A DNA stretch of 64,000 nt from Bactericera cockerelli (GCA_024516035.1 CM044964.1:16745084-16809083); one strand, 5' to 3'. Counted from the stretch's first letter, positions 22,032 to 34,445 are shown. Notes: a model not told the origin generated them from the letters alone. Numbers and translations are program-made.

Positions 22032-23079
22032 GTAGGAGCTAGGAAAGCAGGATTTTGTGTCAGGAATTTTGGATATTATTTCTCATTTTTTGGGTTCTAG
22101 TTTTGTACATAGTTCCTAAACGATAGCCGATACCAATAAATTTTAACTATATTTTATGTATCTTGTCAACTATAATATTATGTAGTATTAAAAAGGACAT
22201 CTCGATTGAAGTCAAATCTCGGAAATAATTATTTAATGTAGGTACCGAAATTGAGCCAAATAAGATAATCTGGTATCTAGTTGTTCCAAGAAGTTTTTTA
22301 ATAGGGACAATGGTGGTCCTGTTTAAGATCCTGACTATGGAACCACTTTAAAAAAAATCATGAAATTAGACGTGTTGAAATGAAATTCTCAAGAGAAAAT
22401 TCTGTTCAGGCGGTGTAGTATTATTTTTTTAAATAAATAAATACGTCTTACATGATTTGAGGGATTTCTTTAAATTTAAATTATAGCTCTTGAAGTTTGT
22501 AGAAATTTAGCAATGAAATTAACTTGGCAACATTGTATCTCTTATCTTTAGAATGTAAAAAAAACTTGTCGCGCACTTTTTAAATTTTATTAGACCATTT
22601 TCAAATCTTTTCAACGGTAATCAAGTGACTTTTAATTGGTGTAACTAGTTAATAAAGTTATTTCCCAGTATTTGATACAGGATAGAAACATTATTCCTAC
22701 CTGATCTGACCTGTGCTTTTCATAATAAGTTGAATATGAAGTAGCTATGTACTTCTTTCAGTGTCAGAAATAACATTATAATTATGCAGGTTGCAGGTAG
22801 CTAAGCACACAGCTTCCAGTGAAGTACTTAAAATTATAAGGCAATATCTGTGTTTTTCTTAAATACCTAGTCATTTAAACATCAATGGTAACACAAATTT
22901 AAGCTGATTTTATATTTGTAGTAAGTATGTTTTCTTAGATTTATTTTGTAATCTGTTGGTGGATTTTCTTCCAGTTTTGGATTGTAATTTTTAGTCTTCA
23001 ACTAACTTTCTTTCCTTTCTAACTACTGAGGTATAATCCTAATATTTTTATTTTAATTCCTTTTTACCAACTTTTAGTT

Positions 23080-23130
23080 AATATTTTTTATTAAGATGAA
23101 TAAATATTTTTTATTAAGATGAATAATTAA
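23080..23130. repeat. 22-bp duplication
   Basis: ATATTTTTTATTAAGATGAA occurs twice in tandem just upstream of the hAT transposase remnant. Confidence 0.75.
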
Positions 23131-23151
23131 TAACAATATTTCAAAGAAACA

Positions 23152-23468
23152 ATGAGATCCCCACAAAATCATGGGGTTCAAACATTAAAAGTAACCCCAT
23201 TCAGATTAAGAAGTAATGAGGATAAGAAAGATATTATGATTACTGGATCTCCAATTTCTCCAATTACTATAACCACCACTAAAAAAGTAAAGCAAATGCC
23301 TGCCCCACAGCCATACAGTTCAAGCCTGAATGGCTTATGAAAAATGAATGGCTGTGTACCAGCTCAAGTGTTGACAAATTGTTCTGCTGGCCTTGTTTAT
23401 TTATTAAGTACCAAGTGTTCTCCAAAAAAAGTACCTATAAAAACTTATATGATGCAAAACTGGTATGA
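23152..23468 (+). pseudogene. hAT transposase N-terminal remnant with zf-TTF-like motif
   Basis: A 62-codon frame opens at 23152. After a one-frame slip near 23325, the next frame reads WLMKNEWLCTSSS followed by DKLFCWPCLLF, then a stop near 23465. The aromatic-rich W-L stretch followed by a CxxC inside F-C-W-P-C is the pattern of the TTF-type zinc finger found in one branch of hAT transposases. Everything C-terminal, including the catalytic RNase-H-like part and the dimerisation domain, is missing before the right end at 23626. So the gene is frameshifted and truncated, and the element would be immobile without help. The assignment rests on this motif plus the hAT ends and 8-bp duplication; the upstream part of the frame is not itself diagnostic. 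Confidence 0.65.
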
Positions 23469-25340
23469 GAGAAAATCAAGCTCTGCAGGGAAACAGCCAT
23501 AACTTACAATGGGCTGTGTTTATGAGACCATAAGAACTAAGATCTGATAAATTAATAATTTTATTTTTTCAATACTTCTGGGTATAATTTGTCTTCACCT
23601 AGTCTTGAAGTCAGGAGCCGCCACTGACTCTAATGCTTAGAAAAAGAGTCTGCACCTAATTTGCTGAAGGAATGTTTAGGACTTTTGTTTAAAAGGGAAG
23701 TGTAAATTTATTCTTTCTACTCCAATTAGGAGTATTAGGACTGTTAGGAGTGTCAACTTAACTGAGCAGTGTATTAGGACTATAATATATGGAGTGTCAA
23801 CTTAACTTTTTTTTTTTGTTCATGAAATATTTTTATACTCCATAAGAAAAGATATTAATTTATAGTTTATTAAATCTTTTCTAATACTTAATTTGAAAAA
23901 TATATATATATTTGGAACTTAACTGGTAATCACCAAAGTAGGAAATAATATTTCATTTTTCCATTAAATACTTATGCATGCATGAATGGTATATGTGTCC
24001 TAAATTTGTGTATTACCGAAGGTCGACCTTGAGCCCTGACACTTCTGAATTCTTCCTAAATGGTCGCAGACACCTAGGACGGGGAGGGGGGGGGCTATGA
24101 CGCATTCGTCCGGTTGTTGACAGTTGAGCACGGCTCCTTTCACATTCGCTTCTTCATTTAGTGGCGAAAAATTGCAAGTATTCCATGCTGTTTTATGCAA
24201 AAAAATTCACGTCGTGTTCACTTGGCGAGTCTTTGAGAGTGAAGACACCCTTGATAATGAAGTCGGTGAAGCTATCACTTTGCGTGGCGTAATTGTACAC
24301 AATGTATAGATTGTTGAGAATGAGCGTACTTGTTGGCATAATGGGACTACCTGTCTTGCGCTGACAGTCTAAATAAAGCACTACTGATACTTATATTTAT
24401 ACTTGTCATTTTGTATACCAGTTTATGTCAAGTAGATAAGTAAAGAGATTCAATAATGTAGTATATGTGGTGCCCTTGTCCATGAATGGGTCAATGGGAA
24501 ATGCGGCTTGTCTGAGGCGATTTGAAGATACGAGAAGAGGTTCCGCGGCGTAAATTTGTAAATCTTCTGATCTGAGTTAAAAAAATCATTAAAAATAATA
24601 ATAATTAAAAAAAAAATCTTTACAATTAGGCTCTTTAATCTGTATTTAACCACGTCGTTTGCGCGAAAATCCGCCATTTTGAAAGACTATCATCGATCGA
24701 TCTTCATCTATACATTGAAATCCTCTTCTTATCTGTACAAATAAATTATTTTACAACCAGGTATATACATTATAGTTAGTACATAAATATGATATGTACA
24801 TATGTATGTAGGTTGATGTGGAAAGGTGATCGCCATTGTACCTTTTGTGTAAGTGTCTGGTCTTAAAAGCTTACTTCTACATGAGGGGGTGTAGGTGTAG
24901 GAGACACAGCTATGGTACTCGTAGCGGGTAGCGGAATAACAAAGCAGGCGAGGGTAGGGGAGAAATTAATTGAAAATTCGCAATTTCTGCTGACTTAACG
25001 GCTTCCCTACTCGGGCTATAGTGGGGTGGTAGGGCGAGGCGGGAAGATTTGAAATTGATATAACGAGGGTCATACAGGATGAGAATGTATACAGTTTCCA
25101 TTTCATTTTACAGTTTCCACTTAACCTTAAAACCTCCACCTGGCTTAGCATTGATTTTATTCCTAAGCTACTTTTTCAATAAGAGATAAGATTTATAAAT
25201 GTAGTGCTGGTCAAAGAACAAATCACGAAAGAAGTAGGTGTCGAAGATTTTTATCTCACATCCCCTCAACCAAATACATTGAGCTACATTGAAAAAGAAC
25301 AAGTCTGCGTAGAATTCTGCAGTTAAGTGTATTAGCAAAA

Positions 25341-25480
25341 ACCGACCTCAGTAGCTTGATCGATAAGGCGGCCGGACTTATAACCTGCGGAGGTCGGTGG
25401 TTCAAGTTCAGCAATGATCTAGTAAAGCGAGTTGGAGTAGTTATGATATCACGAAAGTGACCAACACATGTATGATAACT
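25341..25480 (+). mobile_element. tRNA-derived SINE, family 2
   Basis: Begins ACCGACCTCAGTAGCTTGAT, B-box GGTTCAAGTTC, body with GATATCACGAAAGTGACC, end TATGATAACT. It sits 40 bp left of the 25521-26481 element. Confidence 0.75.
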
Positions 25481-25520
25481 TAAAGTTAAGTTTTTAACGA
25501 AATCTCAAACTTACATATTA

Positions 25521-26481
25521 GGGTCATTTTCATTTATCTTGGGCAATTGGAGTTTTTCAAGTCATGAACGTTACCTTTTTCCTAAACAATTTTTAGGCTC
25601 AGAAGACTAAGACAAATATCTTTAAGCAAAAGCTTTCATTTAGAATATTTCTAGCAGCTACCTCTTCACACAAAATTACAAAAACTTAACGTACCAGGTA
25701 ACGTTCATGACCACGGGTAACGTTCATGACGGTAACGTTCATGAGTAACACGCCACTAAAACAATCTTTTCTCAATAAAAGAATATTCACTCTACAAAAA
25801 AAAATATTTGATTGGAAAGAGGACATGCAGAAGAATTAAAGAAATACATTATATATTAAAGAATCATTACAATTTATTTAAAAAACCGCGTAACGTTCTT
25901 GTCAAAAAAAATTAGACCCACCATTGTCCCTCACTCTACTGCATCCAACATCCAACTGACAGGAAATTTCAAAACAAAAACAATGTCATCTGTAAGAAGC
26001 AAAATGGCGGCAGCTGCTAGCTTCTCATTCTAAGGGTTTTTCAAAATGGTTTACATTTTTTTGGGGGTAACATTCATGACGGAGATTTTTTTTTCTTCGT
26101 AGGGACACAACTTTACACGTCTGTAGAATGAGGTGAACATTATTATTTTTATGAAAACTAATGGTCACATCCTAAATAATCTGTATTTTTCTCATTTATA
26201 TTGGATTTTGGTGAAAATAATGGGGAGAAATGCATTTTTTTCTATCAGACACAGTAAAATCTTAGACTAAGGGATACCTAAAATATCATGAACGTTACTT
26301 ACATAACTGGCAATTTTGAGTCTCCACATTAGTTTAAAAGACAATTTATTATTGTAATTTATAAAAAAAATTGTTTCCTATGTGATCAAATAGATTTTAG
26401 TCATATATCCCTATTATTTTCACATTTATTAAAGGAGAAAGGTTGCGGACTTGATATGCCCAAGATAAATGAAAATGACCC
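25521..26481. mobile_element. 961-bp element with 25-bp perfect inverted ends and 4-bp target duplication
   Basis: Left end GGGTCATTTTCATTTATC and onward to 25545 is exactly complementary to 26457-26481. ATTA flanks both sides (25517-25520 and 26482-26485). Inside, the motif TAACGTTCATGA (either strand, with variants) recurs about seven times, including three in 50 bp at 25699-25745. There is no transposase. The short target duplication and GGG- ends would fit a PIF/Harbinger-like element, but the class is not settled. Confidence 0.75.
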
Positions 26482-26806
26482 ATTAGCAAAATTTATCCCC
26501 AGCCAAATCTCCAGCACTTGAAAACAAATACCTTCTTGCCATCCGTCGAAACTCTGTCGATTTTTCGCCAATGGCCCAAAAATAGAATAATAACTCGGTG
26601 CCGTCACAGAACGTATACTCCATCATGTGTGTGAGTAGTGAGAGGTATTACTGTGGAGCAATTATTTTTAGACGCAGGTAATACAATGAGGTGCTAATTA
26701 CTCGCCCCGAGTTCAGGAGAAGAGAGCGAGTAGAGTACTCGGGCAGTATAGACACCTCGTGTTGTACCTAACATACTGTCGGGTGTTCATCTACATATAC
26801 ATATTG

Positions 26807-27697
26807 TATACAGGGTGAGCATAAAGTCTCACCCCACCCCCCGTATCTCGAGAATGGCTGTAAATACAAAAAAACGCAAAAACCCGTGTTCCTTAATTTT
26901 TAGGGGGATTAATTTTTAGCCAAAAATTTTTTGCCTACACGGCCCAAGTCAGGCTGGGCATGGACCAACTTTAAAATCTTAAATAGAATGGTATGTCGTC
27001 TGGCATATTTTTTTAAAGGTCTCATAGAGAGAAGTTCATTACAACAAATTTCAGTGAGCTACGACTTACCGTTCTCGAGATACAGGGTCGAACGTCCTGC
27101 GTAATATCCATCTATTTTACCTATAACTCGTTAACCGTAAATTATAGAAAAATGAAATTTGTTGATAATAACTCCTTATAACAAGCCCTGTCGAAAAAGT
27201 TATAACTCGACATACTCTGTTGATGTTAGTTTCTGGATGGTTTCGTCAGCCAGCCCGACGAACAGTCCGAAAAAATTTAACGAAAAAACAAATCAAGTTT
27301 TAACTTGTTCGAAAGTTCTTGCCATAAGAAGTTATTATCAACAAATTTCATTTTTCTGGAATTTACGGTCAACGAGTTATAGGTCAAAATATAGGGATAT
27401 TACGCAGGACGTCCGACCCTGTATCTCGAGAACGGTAAGGCGTAACTCACTGAAATTTGTTGTACTGAAATTTTCTTTATAAGACCTTTAAAACAATATG
27501 CCACAAGACATACTATTCCATTTAAGATTTTAAAGTTGGTCCATGCCCAGCCTGACTGGGGCCGTGTAGGCAAAAATTTTTTGGCTGAAAATCAATCCCC
27601 CTAAAAATTAAGGAATACGAGTTTTTGCGTTTTCTTGTATTTTCAGCCATTCTTGAGATAAGGGGGGTGGGGTGAGACTTTATGCTCACCCTGTATA
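26807..27697. mobile_element. Fold-back element with ~400-bp inverted arms
   Basis: TATACAGGGTGAGCATAAAG at the left and CTTTATGCTCACCCTGTATA at the right are exact complements. The complementarity continues with scattered mismatches through about 26807-27210 and 27290-27697, leaving a loop of about 80 bp. No coding capacity. A transcript through it would fold into a long hairpin. Confidence 0.85.
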
Positions 27698-27729
27698 TTA
27701 GGTAGATGTACACCTATTTTTAATTTTTT

Positions 27730-28390
27730 TTTTTTTTGTAGTTTCATAGATTTATTACGAAGTATCTCAAATGGAATCTTTAGAAATGAAAGAGAGGTTC
27801 CTATCTGTATGTTTGTCACAACTGATACGAACAGACCAACTTGAAAGAGAATAAAAAATCGTTCGCCAATTTATTAACGTATTTGCAATTTGTTCTTTAA
27901 AGTTGGCCAGAGTCTCGTGGCTTTTGCTGTAAAAATATCATACATACATTAATTATGCTGACAACTTGTCAAAATTCTTCGTCCGTCCCCAATTAAGATC
28001 GCAAACAAACAACCCTGTTGTAATTCAAATTTTCCGACATCGTGAAATTTACCTCTTTTGAACGACTTCTCATACATTCATATTTTTGCTTCTTGAGCAA
28101 GCACCTTGTCAATTAAACGGCATATACAACCTGCTCTGTTAGTCTTCATAAGTAATGATATTGTTATTTATGAATGCTGGTTGATTAATGAAACTAATTA
28201 CTGTGGAGGTAAATAAATCCCGGGTTGATTGGAATGTGCGCACAATGTTTTCACTTGTTCATTATTTACTGCCGGTAATAATTATATTCCGCTCAAATTG
28301 AATTTTTTAATGGGTCCCGAAGCTGATGGAAAGTCTGCATATTTATTATTTTAGAATCATGAATTCGTATTTTTTATGTATAACATCAGA
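27730..28390. other. Repeat-free AT-rich DNA, possible regulatory element
   Basis: Unlike its surroundings it shows no element ends or low-complexity runs, but many TAAT-core strings (TTGATTAATGAAACTAATTA, CCGGTAATAATTATATTCCG). This would fit a homeodomain-responsive enhancer; not proven. Confidence 0.25.
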
Positions 28391-28809
28391 AGTATATACA
28401 TGCATAATGCATAGAGGTGGTTTAATTTAGGTTGTTCACTCTACCGTCATCAAGCTTAGAAATATGACCGGCCTTTTAAGTCCTTTCAAAATATTTTTCT
28501 AATTCAAAATTTGAATAATTTTTTTTTTCAATTTTGAATATTTTTTTTTCCACATTTGAAAATTTCCACTCTTGGTATGAAACAAGATTTTGAAAGTATG
28601 TAATGTTTCTTCATCTATAAACATGAACTTGATGTGGAGGCACTAAAGTCAGCAAGAAAATTAGACCAGGTTGAGTAGTAGTGGTTTACGATGGCAATGT
28701 ACGTCTCCTATCTTCCCCTCACTGTTCCATCTCCTCTGCCTCCCGCAAATGTTCTGCCGTAGACAGCAGCCTGCTAGAACTTATCCAGCTATAGTCATGA
28801 GAGAGACGC

Positions 28810-28960
28810 TCACAATGGAACTAGATAGGTGGAAATGGAAAGCTAGACTAGTGGAAATGAAACCCGAAAGGGTGGGGATGGAACTAGATAGGTGGAAAAG
28901 GAGAGCTAGAATAGTGGAAATGAAACCTGGAAGGGTGGAGATGAAACGTAAGCGTGTTTC
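28810..28960. repeat. 54-bp class tandem duplication
   Basis: GGAACTAGATAGGTGGAAA with AGTGGAAATGAAACC occurs twice in tandem with a few changes, followed by a partial third copy. Confidence 0.7.
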
Positions 28961-29469
28961 TGACAGTTGAGTCGTTCCTTTACCAGCTCAGTGAGAGATA
29001 GTGAGCTGGAGATGAAGTAGTAGTCATGAAAAGAGAGAGGACTGAAAGATACGGAGGAAGAGGTGGGAGTGAAGAGAAGAGAAGGAGGAAGTATTTGGGG
29101 TCGGTGGACAATGTGGACATGCAAATTAGGTGAAGAAGAGCAAAATAGGTAAAAAAAAAAAAAATAATGGTAATGAAGTAAGGGAAAAGGAGGTAAACGG
29201 ACTTGAAATTTTATGAGAAGGAAAAAATGGAAATACATAACTTGATGAAATAGAGAAACACCGCGCCGGAGAGAGTGCGATAATGTTGGGAATAAATTGA
29301 CAAGTAATTCCCTGTGGGGGCGACAAATTCATTTTCAACTTATAGTAAAGGGGTAAAATATAAATTAATTATTAGAATTAATTACTATCTTTTAAAACTT
29401 ATCCCTATGCAGTTTTCCGGAGCTCCCCTGCCCTCCTCCCAGTGTACCTTCAAGATAATAGCTTCCGAC

Positions 29470-29662
29470 TCTTTATTTGTTTATTATTTATTTACACTTC
29501 ATTGATAGGACATAAATTATATACAATACAAATAATTACAAATTAAAATACAATATAATAGAAGAAAAAAAAAGAAGAAAAAAAATATATACATAATTAT
29601 ATGTCCTAACTAAAGGGCGGGGTTATTGCCTTAGGCAATCTCTTCCACCCAACCCTTTGACT
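29470..29662 (+). repeat. Dispersed repeat R with GGGCGGGGTTATTGCC end
   Basis: AT-rich body (ACAAATTAAAATACAATATA) followed by TATGTCCTAACTAAAGGGCG and GGCAATCTCTTCCACCCAAC. Copies also lie at 34862-35045, 49928-50100 (reverse) and, as the seed of the minisatellite, at about 1977. Confidence 0.7.
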
Positions 29663-30577
29663 TGGCGGGGCGACGCACTACCGCGCTCCTTACTATTCGC
29701 GCTTCTTTCTCTGTTTGTTCTTGTTGCATAATTTCAATTTTCCTCGTCCATCTAATGTTTGCGCAGTTTCCACTTTTATTACCCTTCCATGCAGATTCGG
29801 TCGGTTACAAAATGGGATAATAAAATTATCCATGCACAACCTTATACCTGGTGTGCACTTTCTATATGTACGTGTATTTCGTCGTGTACATAAAATCCTC
29901 TTTGATTTATATCGGAATGTTCCACCACGGTACTCCATTCATAGAGTGTGAGATGAGAGAGAAAGAAAAGTTTGGTGATTTTTGTTGTGTAAACTTTGCT
30001 GCTGCGAAATCCACAAAACTCACTAATTATTACTGAATATTCTTAATAGCATTATCTACATAGAAAGCTGAATTTGGCTACAAGAGATTTTCATCTCAGT
30101 CATTGGTTTGAATGCGTGTTTGGTAAAACACTTAGCTGCTAAATGAGATTATACCTCCTATCTAATATGTATTGATTTTCGACCGCTTTTTGGTTGTCGA
30201 AAGAAAGTCATAGGTAAAATACAACTAGATTTTCATTACTTAAATGTATTATTATTGAAAATTATTTTATATACCTTACAAATTATTGTAATTCAATCTA
30301 ACTTGTAATTCAATAAAAAGTATAAAAATAATTCACTTTACACAGAGGAACTGATGTTTGACATGATTTCTTTTCTCCATTAGTGTTGAGCCGTAATTAC
30401 TCATGTTAAATTATATTTGGCAAACGAAAATCGTTTTTATTTCACCGGGATTATTGCAGGAGCGAGGACGGGTGGTGCCCCCTCCCCACTCACTTTCCTC
30501 AGATTCAATAATTATTATCAAACGAAGACGAGTAAAGAATTCCGGTTAAGAAAGAGATTATGATAAGATTCAGAGCA

Positions 30578-31122
30578 TACAGGGTGGTTCAGACGTTTTA
30601 TTTTGAAGACGCAGACAATAGTGAACGTCACAAACATGAAATTTTAACTACAGCGCAACTAATTAAGGCTACCAGGATAAGCCAATGAGCTCTTGTACAC
30701 CAAAGATTAATAATAAAAAAATGCTACTAATTTGTGTTACTGGATATGATTTATCTCCAGTTTTTTTTATATACATATAATATTAATAAGTATGATGCAC
30801 CTACTATATTTCTGGTTCCACATTAGGTGTTCTAAGTTTTTGGTTCTATATTTATAGACCAAATTATAATAATTTGTAAACAAAATGTTCTTGTAAACAA
30901 ATTATTAACTTAAGTTATTACTCAAAATTAAGGTATAACGCAATTACTCGAACTCAAGTACTAAAATTACCAGAGCCTGGGATTCGAACCACTGACCTTC
31001 AAATGACGAGTCCGCTCCCTTATCCATCGAGCTCTTGTGTGAGGAAACTCTTCTCTTGCTTGTTTTACTCTCTTCGTAGAGAACTAAATAATATTTTAAA
31101 TCGATATTTCAATCACCCTGTA
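30578..31122. mobile_element. Possible CAGGGTG-ended element carrying a SINE
   Basis: TACAGGGTGGTTC at the left and AATCACCCTGTA at the right form about 10-12-bp inverted ends. The interior is unlike the other CAGGGTG elements and includes the tRNA-like head at 30955-31042. The pairing of the two ends is plausible, not certain. Confidence 0.4.
30955..31042 (-). mobile_element. tRNA-like SINE head, family 5
   Basis: Minus strand: GAGCTCGATGGATAAGGGAG (A-box) and AGTGGTTCGAATCCCAGGCT (B-box). It is inserted within the CAGGGTG-ended element 30578-31122. No matching body copy in the window. Confidence 0.5.
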
Positions 31123-31129
31123 TAATAAA

Positions 31130-31400
31130 TTGAACGATTTTTGATTTAACGGAAAGGTAATTTGGCAGTCACATCTGATACTTGCAATTAGCGGAGGAGG
31201 AGGAGGCGGGGTGAGGTTTGCTGATATTCTGATGTGCATCTTCATTGAACGGAATTCCTTGTGCCATTAAAACTGCACAAAAAAAGAGACCGGACCGCGA
31301 GACTGTTCGCTTCTCAGACCTTAATGGGATATCGAGGGATATTAATGTCGGTCAGGCGAATGAGGGTGGAGGATATCCGTTTCAAAAAATTGATATAAAT
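31130..31400. other. Repeat-free segment, possible regulatory DNA
   Basis: A GGAGGAGGAGG patch, then TTAATGGGATATCGAGGGAT and TTAATGTCGGTCAGGCGAAT strings with few runs or element traces. It lies about 300 bp left of candidate recursive site 2. Confidence 0.2.
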
Positions 31401-31639
31401 TATTACATGATCATCTGTGCATATTTTATTGAAATTGAACTGCTCTTAATTTTCCCAGTTTGAAGTTATAACTTTAACCCTTAAAGTTTTTTGACTTAAG
31501 GGTCAAATTAGACAGTAAGATTACAACACAGAGGGAGACTGTCCCAAATCCGATGGTGCGCTTTAATTGGTGGAAAGTTCGACTTGAGGAATAGTCTTCA
31601 CGACAAGGATTGTCTTTAAAAATTCACGATCGATTCTAA

Positions 31640-31672
31640 TGTTTTTTCTTCTCTTTTTGATTTCAGGTAAGT
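31640..31672 (+). promoter_or_regulatory. Candidate recursive splice site 2
   Basis: TTTTTTCTTCTCTTTTTGAT then TTCAG|GTAAGT with the junction at 31666/31667. This is the strongest of the four by tract length plus consensus donor. Confidence 0.6.
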
Positions 31673-31724
31673 GATCACTACGTTGAATGTGTCTTCGTAT
31701 TTCTGTTCAGAAATTATTGTAGTG
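31667..31724 (+). other. Candidate short cryptic exon after recursive site 2
   Basis: 58 nt, ended by GTG|GTAAGT at 31725-31730 followed by a T-rich intron start. Its length is not a multiple of three. Confidence 0.4.
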
Positions 31725-32239
31725 GTAAGTTTTTCTTTGATAGTTTGTCTTTAACATTATAAGAAGTATCATATTATCTATTCTACTTTCTAAAGGATCC
31801 GCTAAGATTCCATCCGCTATACGAAACAAAATACATATACATTCCTCTTACTTTTCATGGACATCATAAGATTTCTCATTCTTGTCATGTTACCCAGTGT
31901 TCTAACAAACCCCATGTCACCCGTCATTAGAAACAAAATATAGATTCCTCACCTTTCATGACGATCATCAGTTAGATGTCTCATTCTTATGGATTTTCGT
32001 GGCTCGGATTCTGCAGAGGTGTGAAGTGCGTGGTTCATAGGCTACCTACTCTTCTCACGTCAGCCAATTCTACATACATTATTTGTATGAGAATGTACGA
32101 ATTTTCATGTAATGTATGTACGAATGTCTTGAATAAGATATGTGAGCTGAATAACACTACGTACATTGTAAATATGACACGTAGTAACGTATATGACACG
32201 TCCGTATGTATGTATGTACAGTACATCCATGTAAACAGG

Positions 32240-33014
32240 GTACTGATATAATCTGGTTCCTTTGGGGCTTTGTGTGAGCTGGTATGAGAGGGACAAATCG
32301 TGAATTTTTTTGCAATCTAATTTTGCGTCCTTGTGACCCAATCAATTGAAAAAAGGATTCCATGTTGAGAAAAATTGAGGTTTTATGTATTTTTATATCT
32401 TCATTTCTAGTTTTCATTTCTTCAAGCACTTCGTATAAGTAAGGGACAAAAACAGCAACAATAATGTGAGTGTTCAAAACCTCCCCCAATAATCTTATAC
32501 ACAAGTGGGCAATTTTTTCTTTTCCATCTTGAAACATATTTGTAAGGATTAAGAAGAAAGCCGCGTAATATTTCAGTGTGTGTGGTTTTTTCTACTCTAG
32601 CGAATCCGAGAGACGTTTTCAATTTTTTTAGGCTGAACCTATTTATTTTCTTTTTTTAGAAAGCATTTTCGTTAAGTGCTTTGCTTATGTATTGTTATTT
32701 TTCCAAAGCGTTTTTTTATTTAAAAAGTTGTGAATCGGAAATTTTCGGTCAGTTAAAGTACTCTAGTGTTGTATGCTTCAGCTTGACTTGAAACTTATAA
32801 TACACATATATACATGGTACATATTTAGATTCTTCGCTAATACCACTGCCTACATAATGTTTTATTCAACAAGGTCGCTCCAGCACACTTGATAGTACAC
32901 TGCTGTATAGTGCTAGTGGGTAATGCTCGCCACATGATAAAGTTGAACAAACATGATGGCACACAGGTACAGTGAATAGTAATACATACTTTAAAAGTTC
33001 ATACTGTACAATGA

Positions 33015-33018
<4 letters not shown>
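32240..33018. other. Non-coding DNA, no gene seen
   Basis: Overlapping minus frames at 32105-32622 have no protein-like composition. It ends in a run of about 31 T at 33019-33049. Confidence 0.35.
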
Positions 33019-33050
<32 letters not shown>

Positions 33051-33057
33051 TATGTAA

Positions 33058-33150
33058 CCTGGAATGAAGACTCAGACGTGTGGCTGGTTAGTGATCGTGT
33101 CTCTGAGCAAGCACAAACTTCATTTATGCTGGGTCAACCATATATCCTTA
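33058..33150 (-). mobile_element. Possible SINE family 3 fragment
   Basis: In minus orientation GGTTGACCCAGCATAAATG resembles the body start of family 3; the rest is diverged. It lies directly right of the T-run at about 33019-33049, which may be its tail. Confidence 0.3.
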
Positions 33151-33533
33151 CAACAATGTAACAATTTTGAATAAAATTTGCGGTTAACGATATGAAGGAT
33201 GTAATATATTATTAAACTAGATTATTAATTTTTTTAATATAATTAATAAGCTATAATTACAAATTAATAATGATACAATTGTCTATTAGTGGAATAAACA
33301 AGAGTTAACAAGTCTGGCTGGAACTTTAAACGGGAGTAACCACATTGGCTTGGCGGGCGTGTCAAATTTATTTACGTTCTTGTAAAAGGCAGTGGTAACG
33401 TTAAATTCCTCATGTTGGACTATATACGATAGACCCTATAAATAATATCAATTAAAGAAAGGGAACAAAAATGAGAACAAAAAATGTTTGGCAATAACCC
33501 CGATTATATGAAGGTTTATCATGCTCTAGACTA

Positions 33534-33623
33534 AGGGCCGAATTAGTAATTAGATTAATCTAACTAGAGGAATAGTTTTCCACATAGATTAATCTAATCC
33601 TGTTTCATAATGCGGCCCTAAGC
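33534..33623. mobile_element. Small MITE with AGGGCCG inverted ends
   Basis: CTAAGGGCCGAATTAG and the complement of GCATTATGCGGCCCTAAG-type right end are inverted, with AGATTAATCTA palindromes inside. Related pieces (ATGAAACAGGATT, TTCATAATGCGG) occur at 38838-38860 and 39160-39200. Confidence 0.5.
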
Positions 33624-34164
33624 CTGTGAATATAAAATTCTCAATGGTGGAAGAATGGAGAGTGCTCTGGCTCCCTGTTCACCCAAAGCTTTAGCGTCTG
33701 GAGCAAGGTACAAGTAGTGGCGATGTGAGCTTTGGAGCTTCTAGGACAAAATTTATTAATTAAATCAGATTTGCTACAAGTCCCGAGTTAGTACTAAAGT
33801 TCTCCGATTAAAGCGATACGCAAATTCAAAACTAGAGTGAAGTTTACATTTAAGAATTTCAACCTCAGTTTTGGGCTAAAACGATAAAGAAAGCAGTGCT
33901 TGAACTTTGCGTACATTATAAAGGTTAGTTGCTGCTAGCATAAGAAAGCTCTAAGGAGAGAAGGAACCTGGGTAAATTATTATCCCTGCCCTCCAGTGCC
34001 AATGAATTTTTTATGCAAAACATGAGAGCTCAGGGTAGCGATAAATTATCAGGGACGTGCCTCTGCCCTGCCTGACGGGAGTTCACTCCTCATTCTAATT
34101 CCTAATTCTCATTCCTGATACTTCATCTCGTTCTCATTCTACCTCTTCTTGAGGTGTTAGGTTC

Positions 34165-34445
34165 CTTCTATTTATCTCGCTTCCCTCCCCCCATCCCCTT
34201 CTCTCTAGCGCTCCCTTCTAGTTTCTCTGTCTCTCTCTCTCTCCCTCCTCTACTTATCTATCTCTCTTTCTACCTCTCTTTGTCTCTCTCCCTCCCAACT
34301 TATGTATCTCTCTCTTCTAGTTCTCTTTGTATTTGTTCTGGTTCTCTATCTCTCTTTTTAGTTATCTCTCTCTCTCTCTCTCCTTCTCTCCTCCTCTCCT
34401 TCCCAGTTGTCTATCTATCCTTCCAAACATTCTCGTTCTCTCTTC
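34165..34445. repeat. Polypyrimidine tract
   Basis: CT, CTAT and CTCC repeats; Ser/Leu-rich frames here are artefacts. Confidence 0.8.

Larger units (their letters stand above)
21495..23634 (+). mobile_element. hAT transposon relic with perfect 8-bp target duplication
   Basis: The element spans 21503-23626 and is flanked by ACTCTAAT at 21495-21502 and 23627-23634. Its ends are CAGTGGCGGCTC at the left and the complement GAGCCGCCACTG at the right, typical of hAT elements whose transposases carry TTF-type zinc fingers. Its 2124 bp is shorter than an autonomous copy. Only an N-terminal piece of transposase remains (23152-23468), and internal (AAT)n and A-runs occur at about 21995-22030. Confidence 0.85.

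Noticed and set aside
24124..24381. Short overlapping frames on both strands as genes
   Set aside because: No recognisable domain, and opposite-strand frames of similar length suggest chance.
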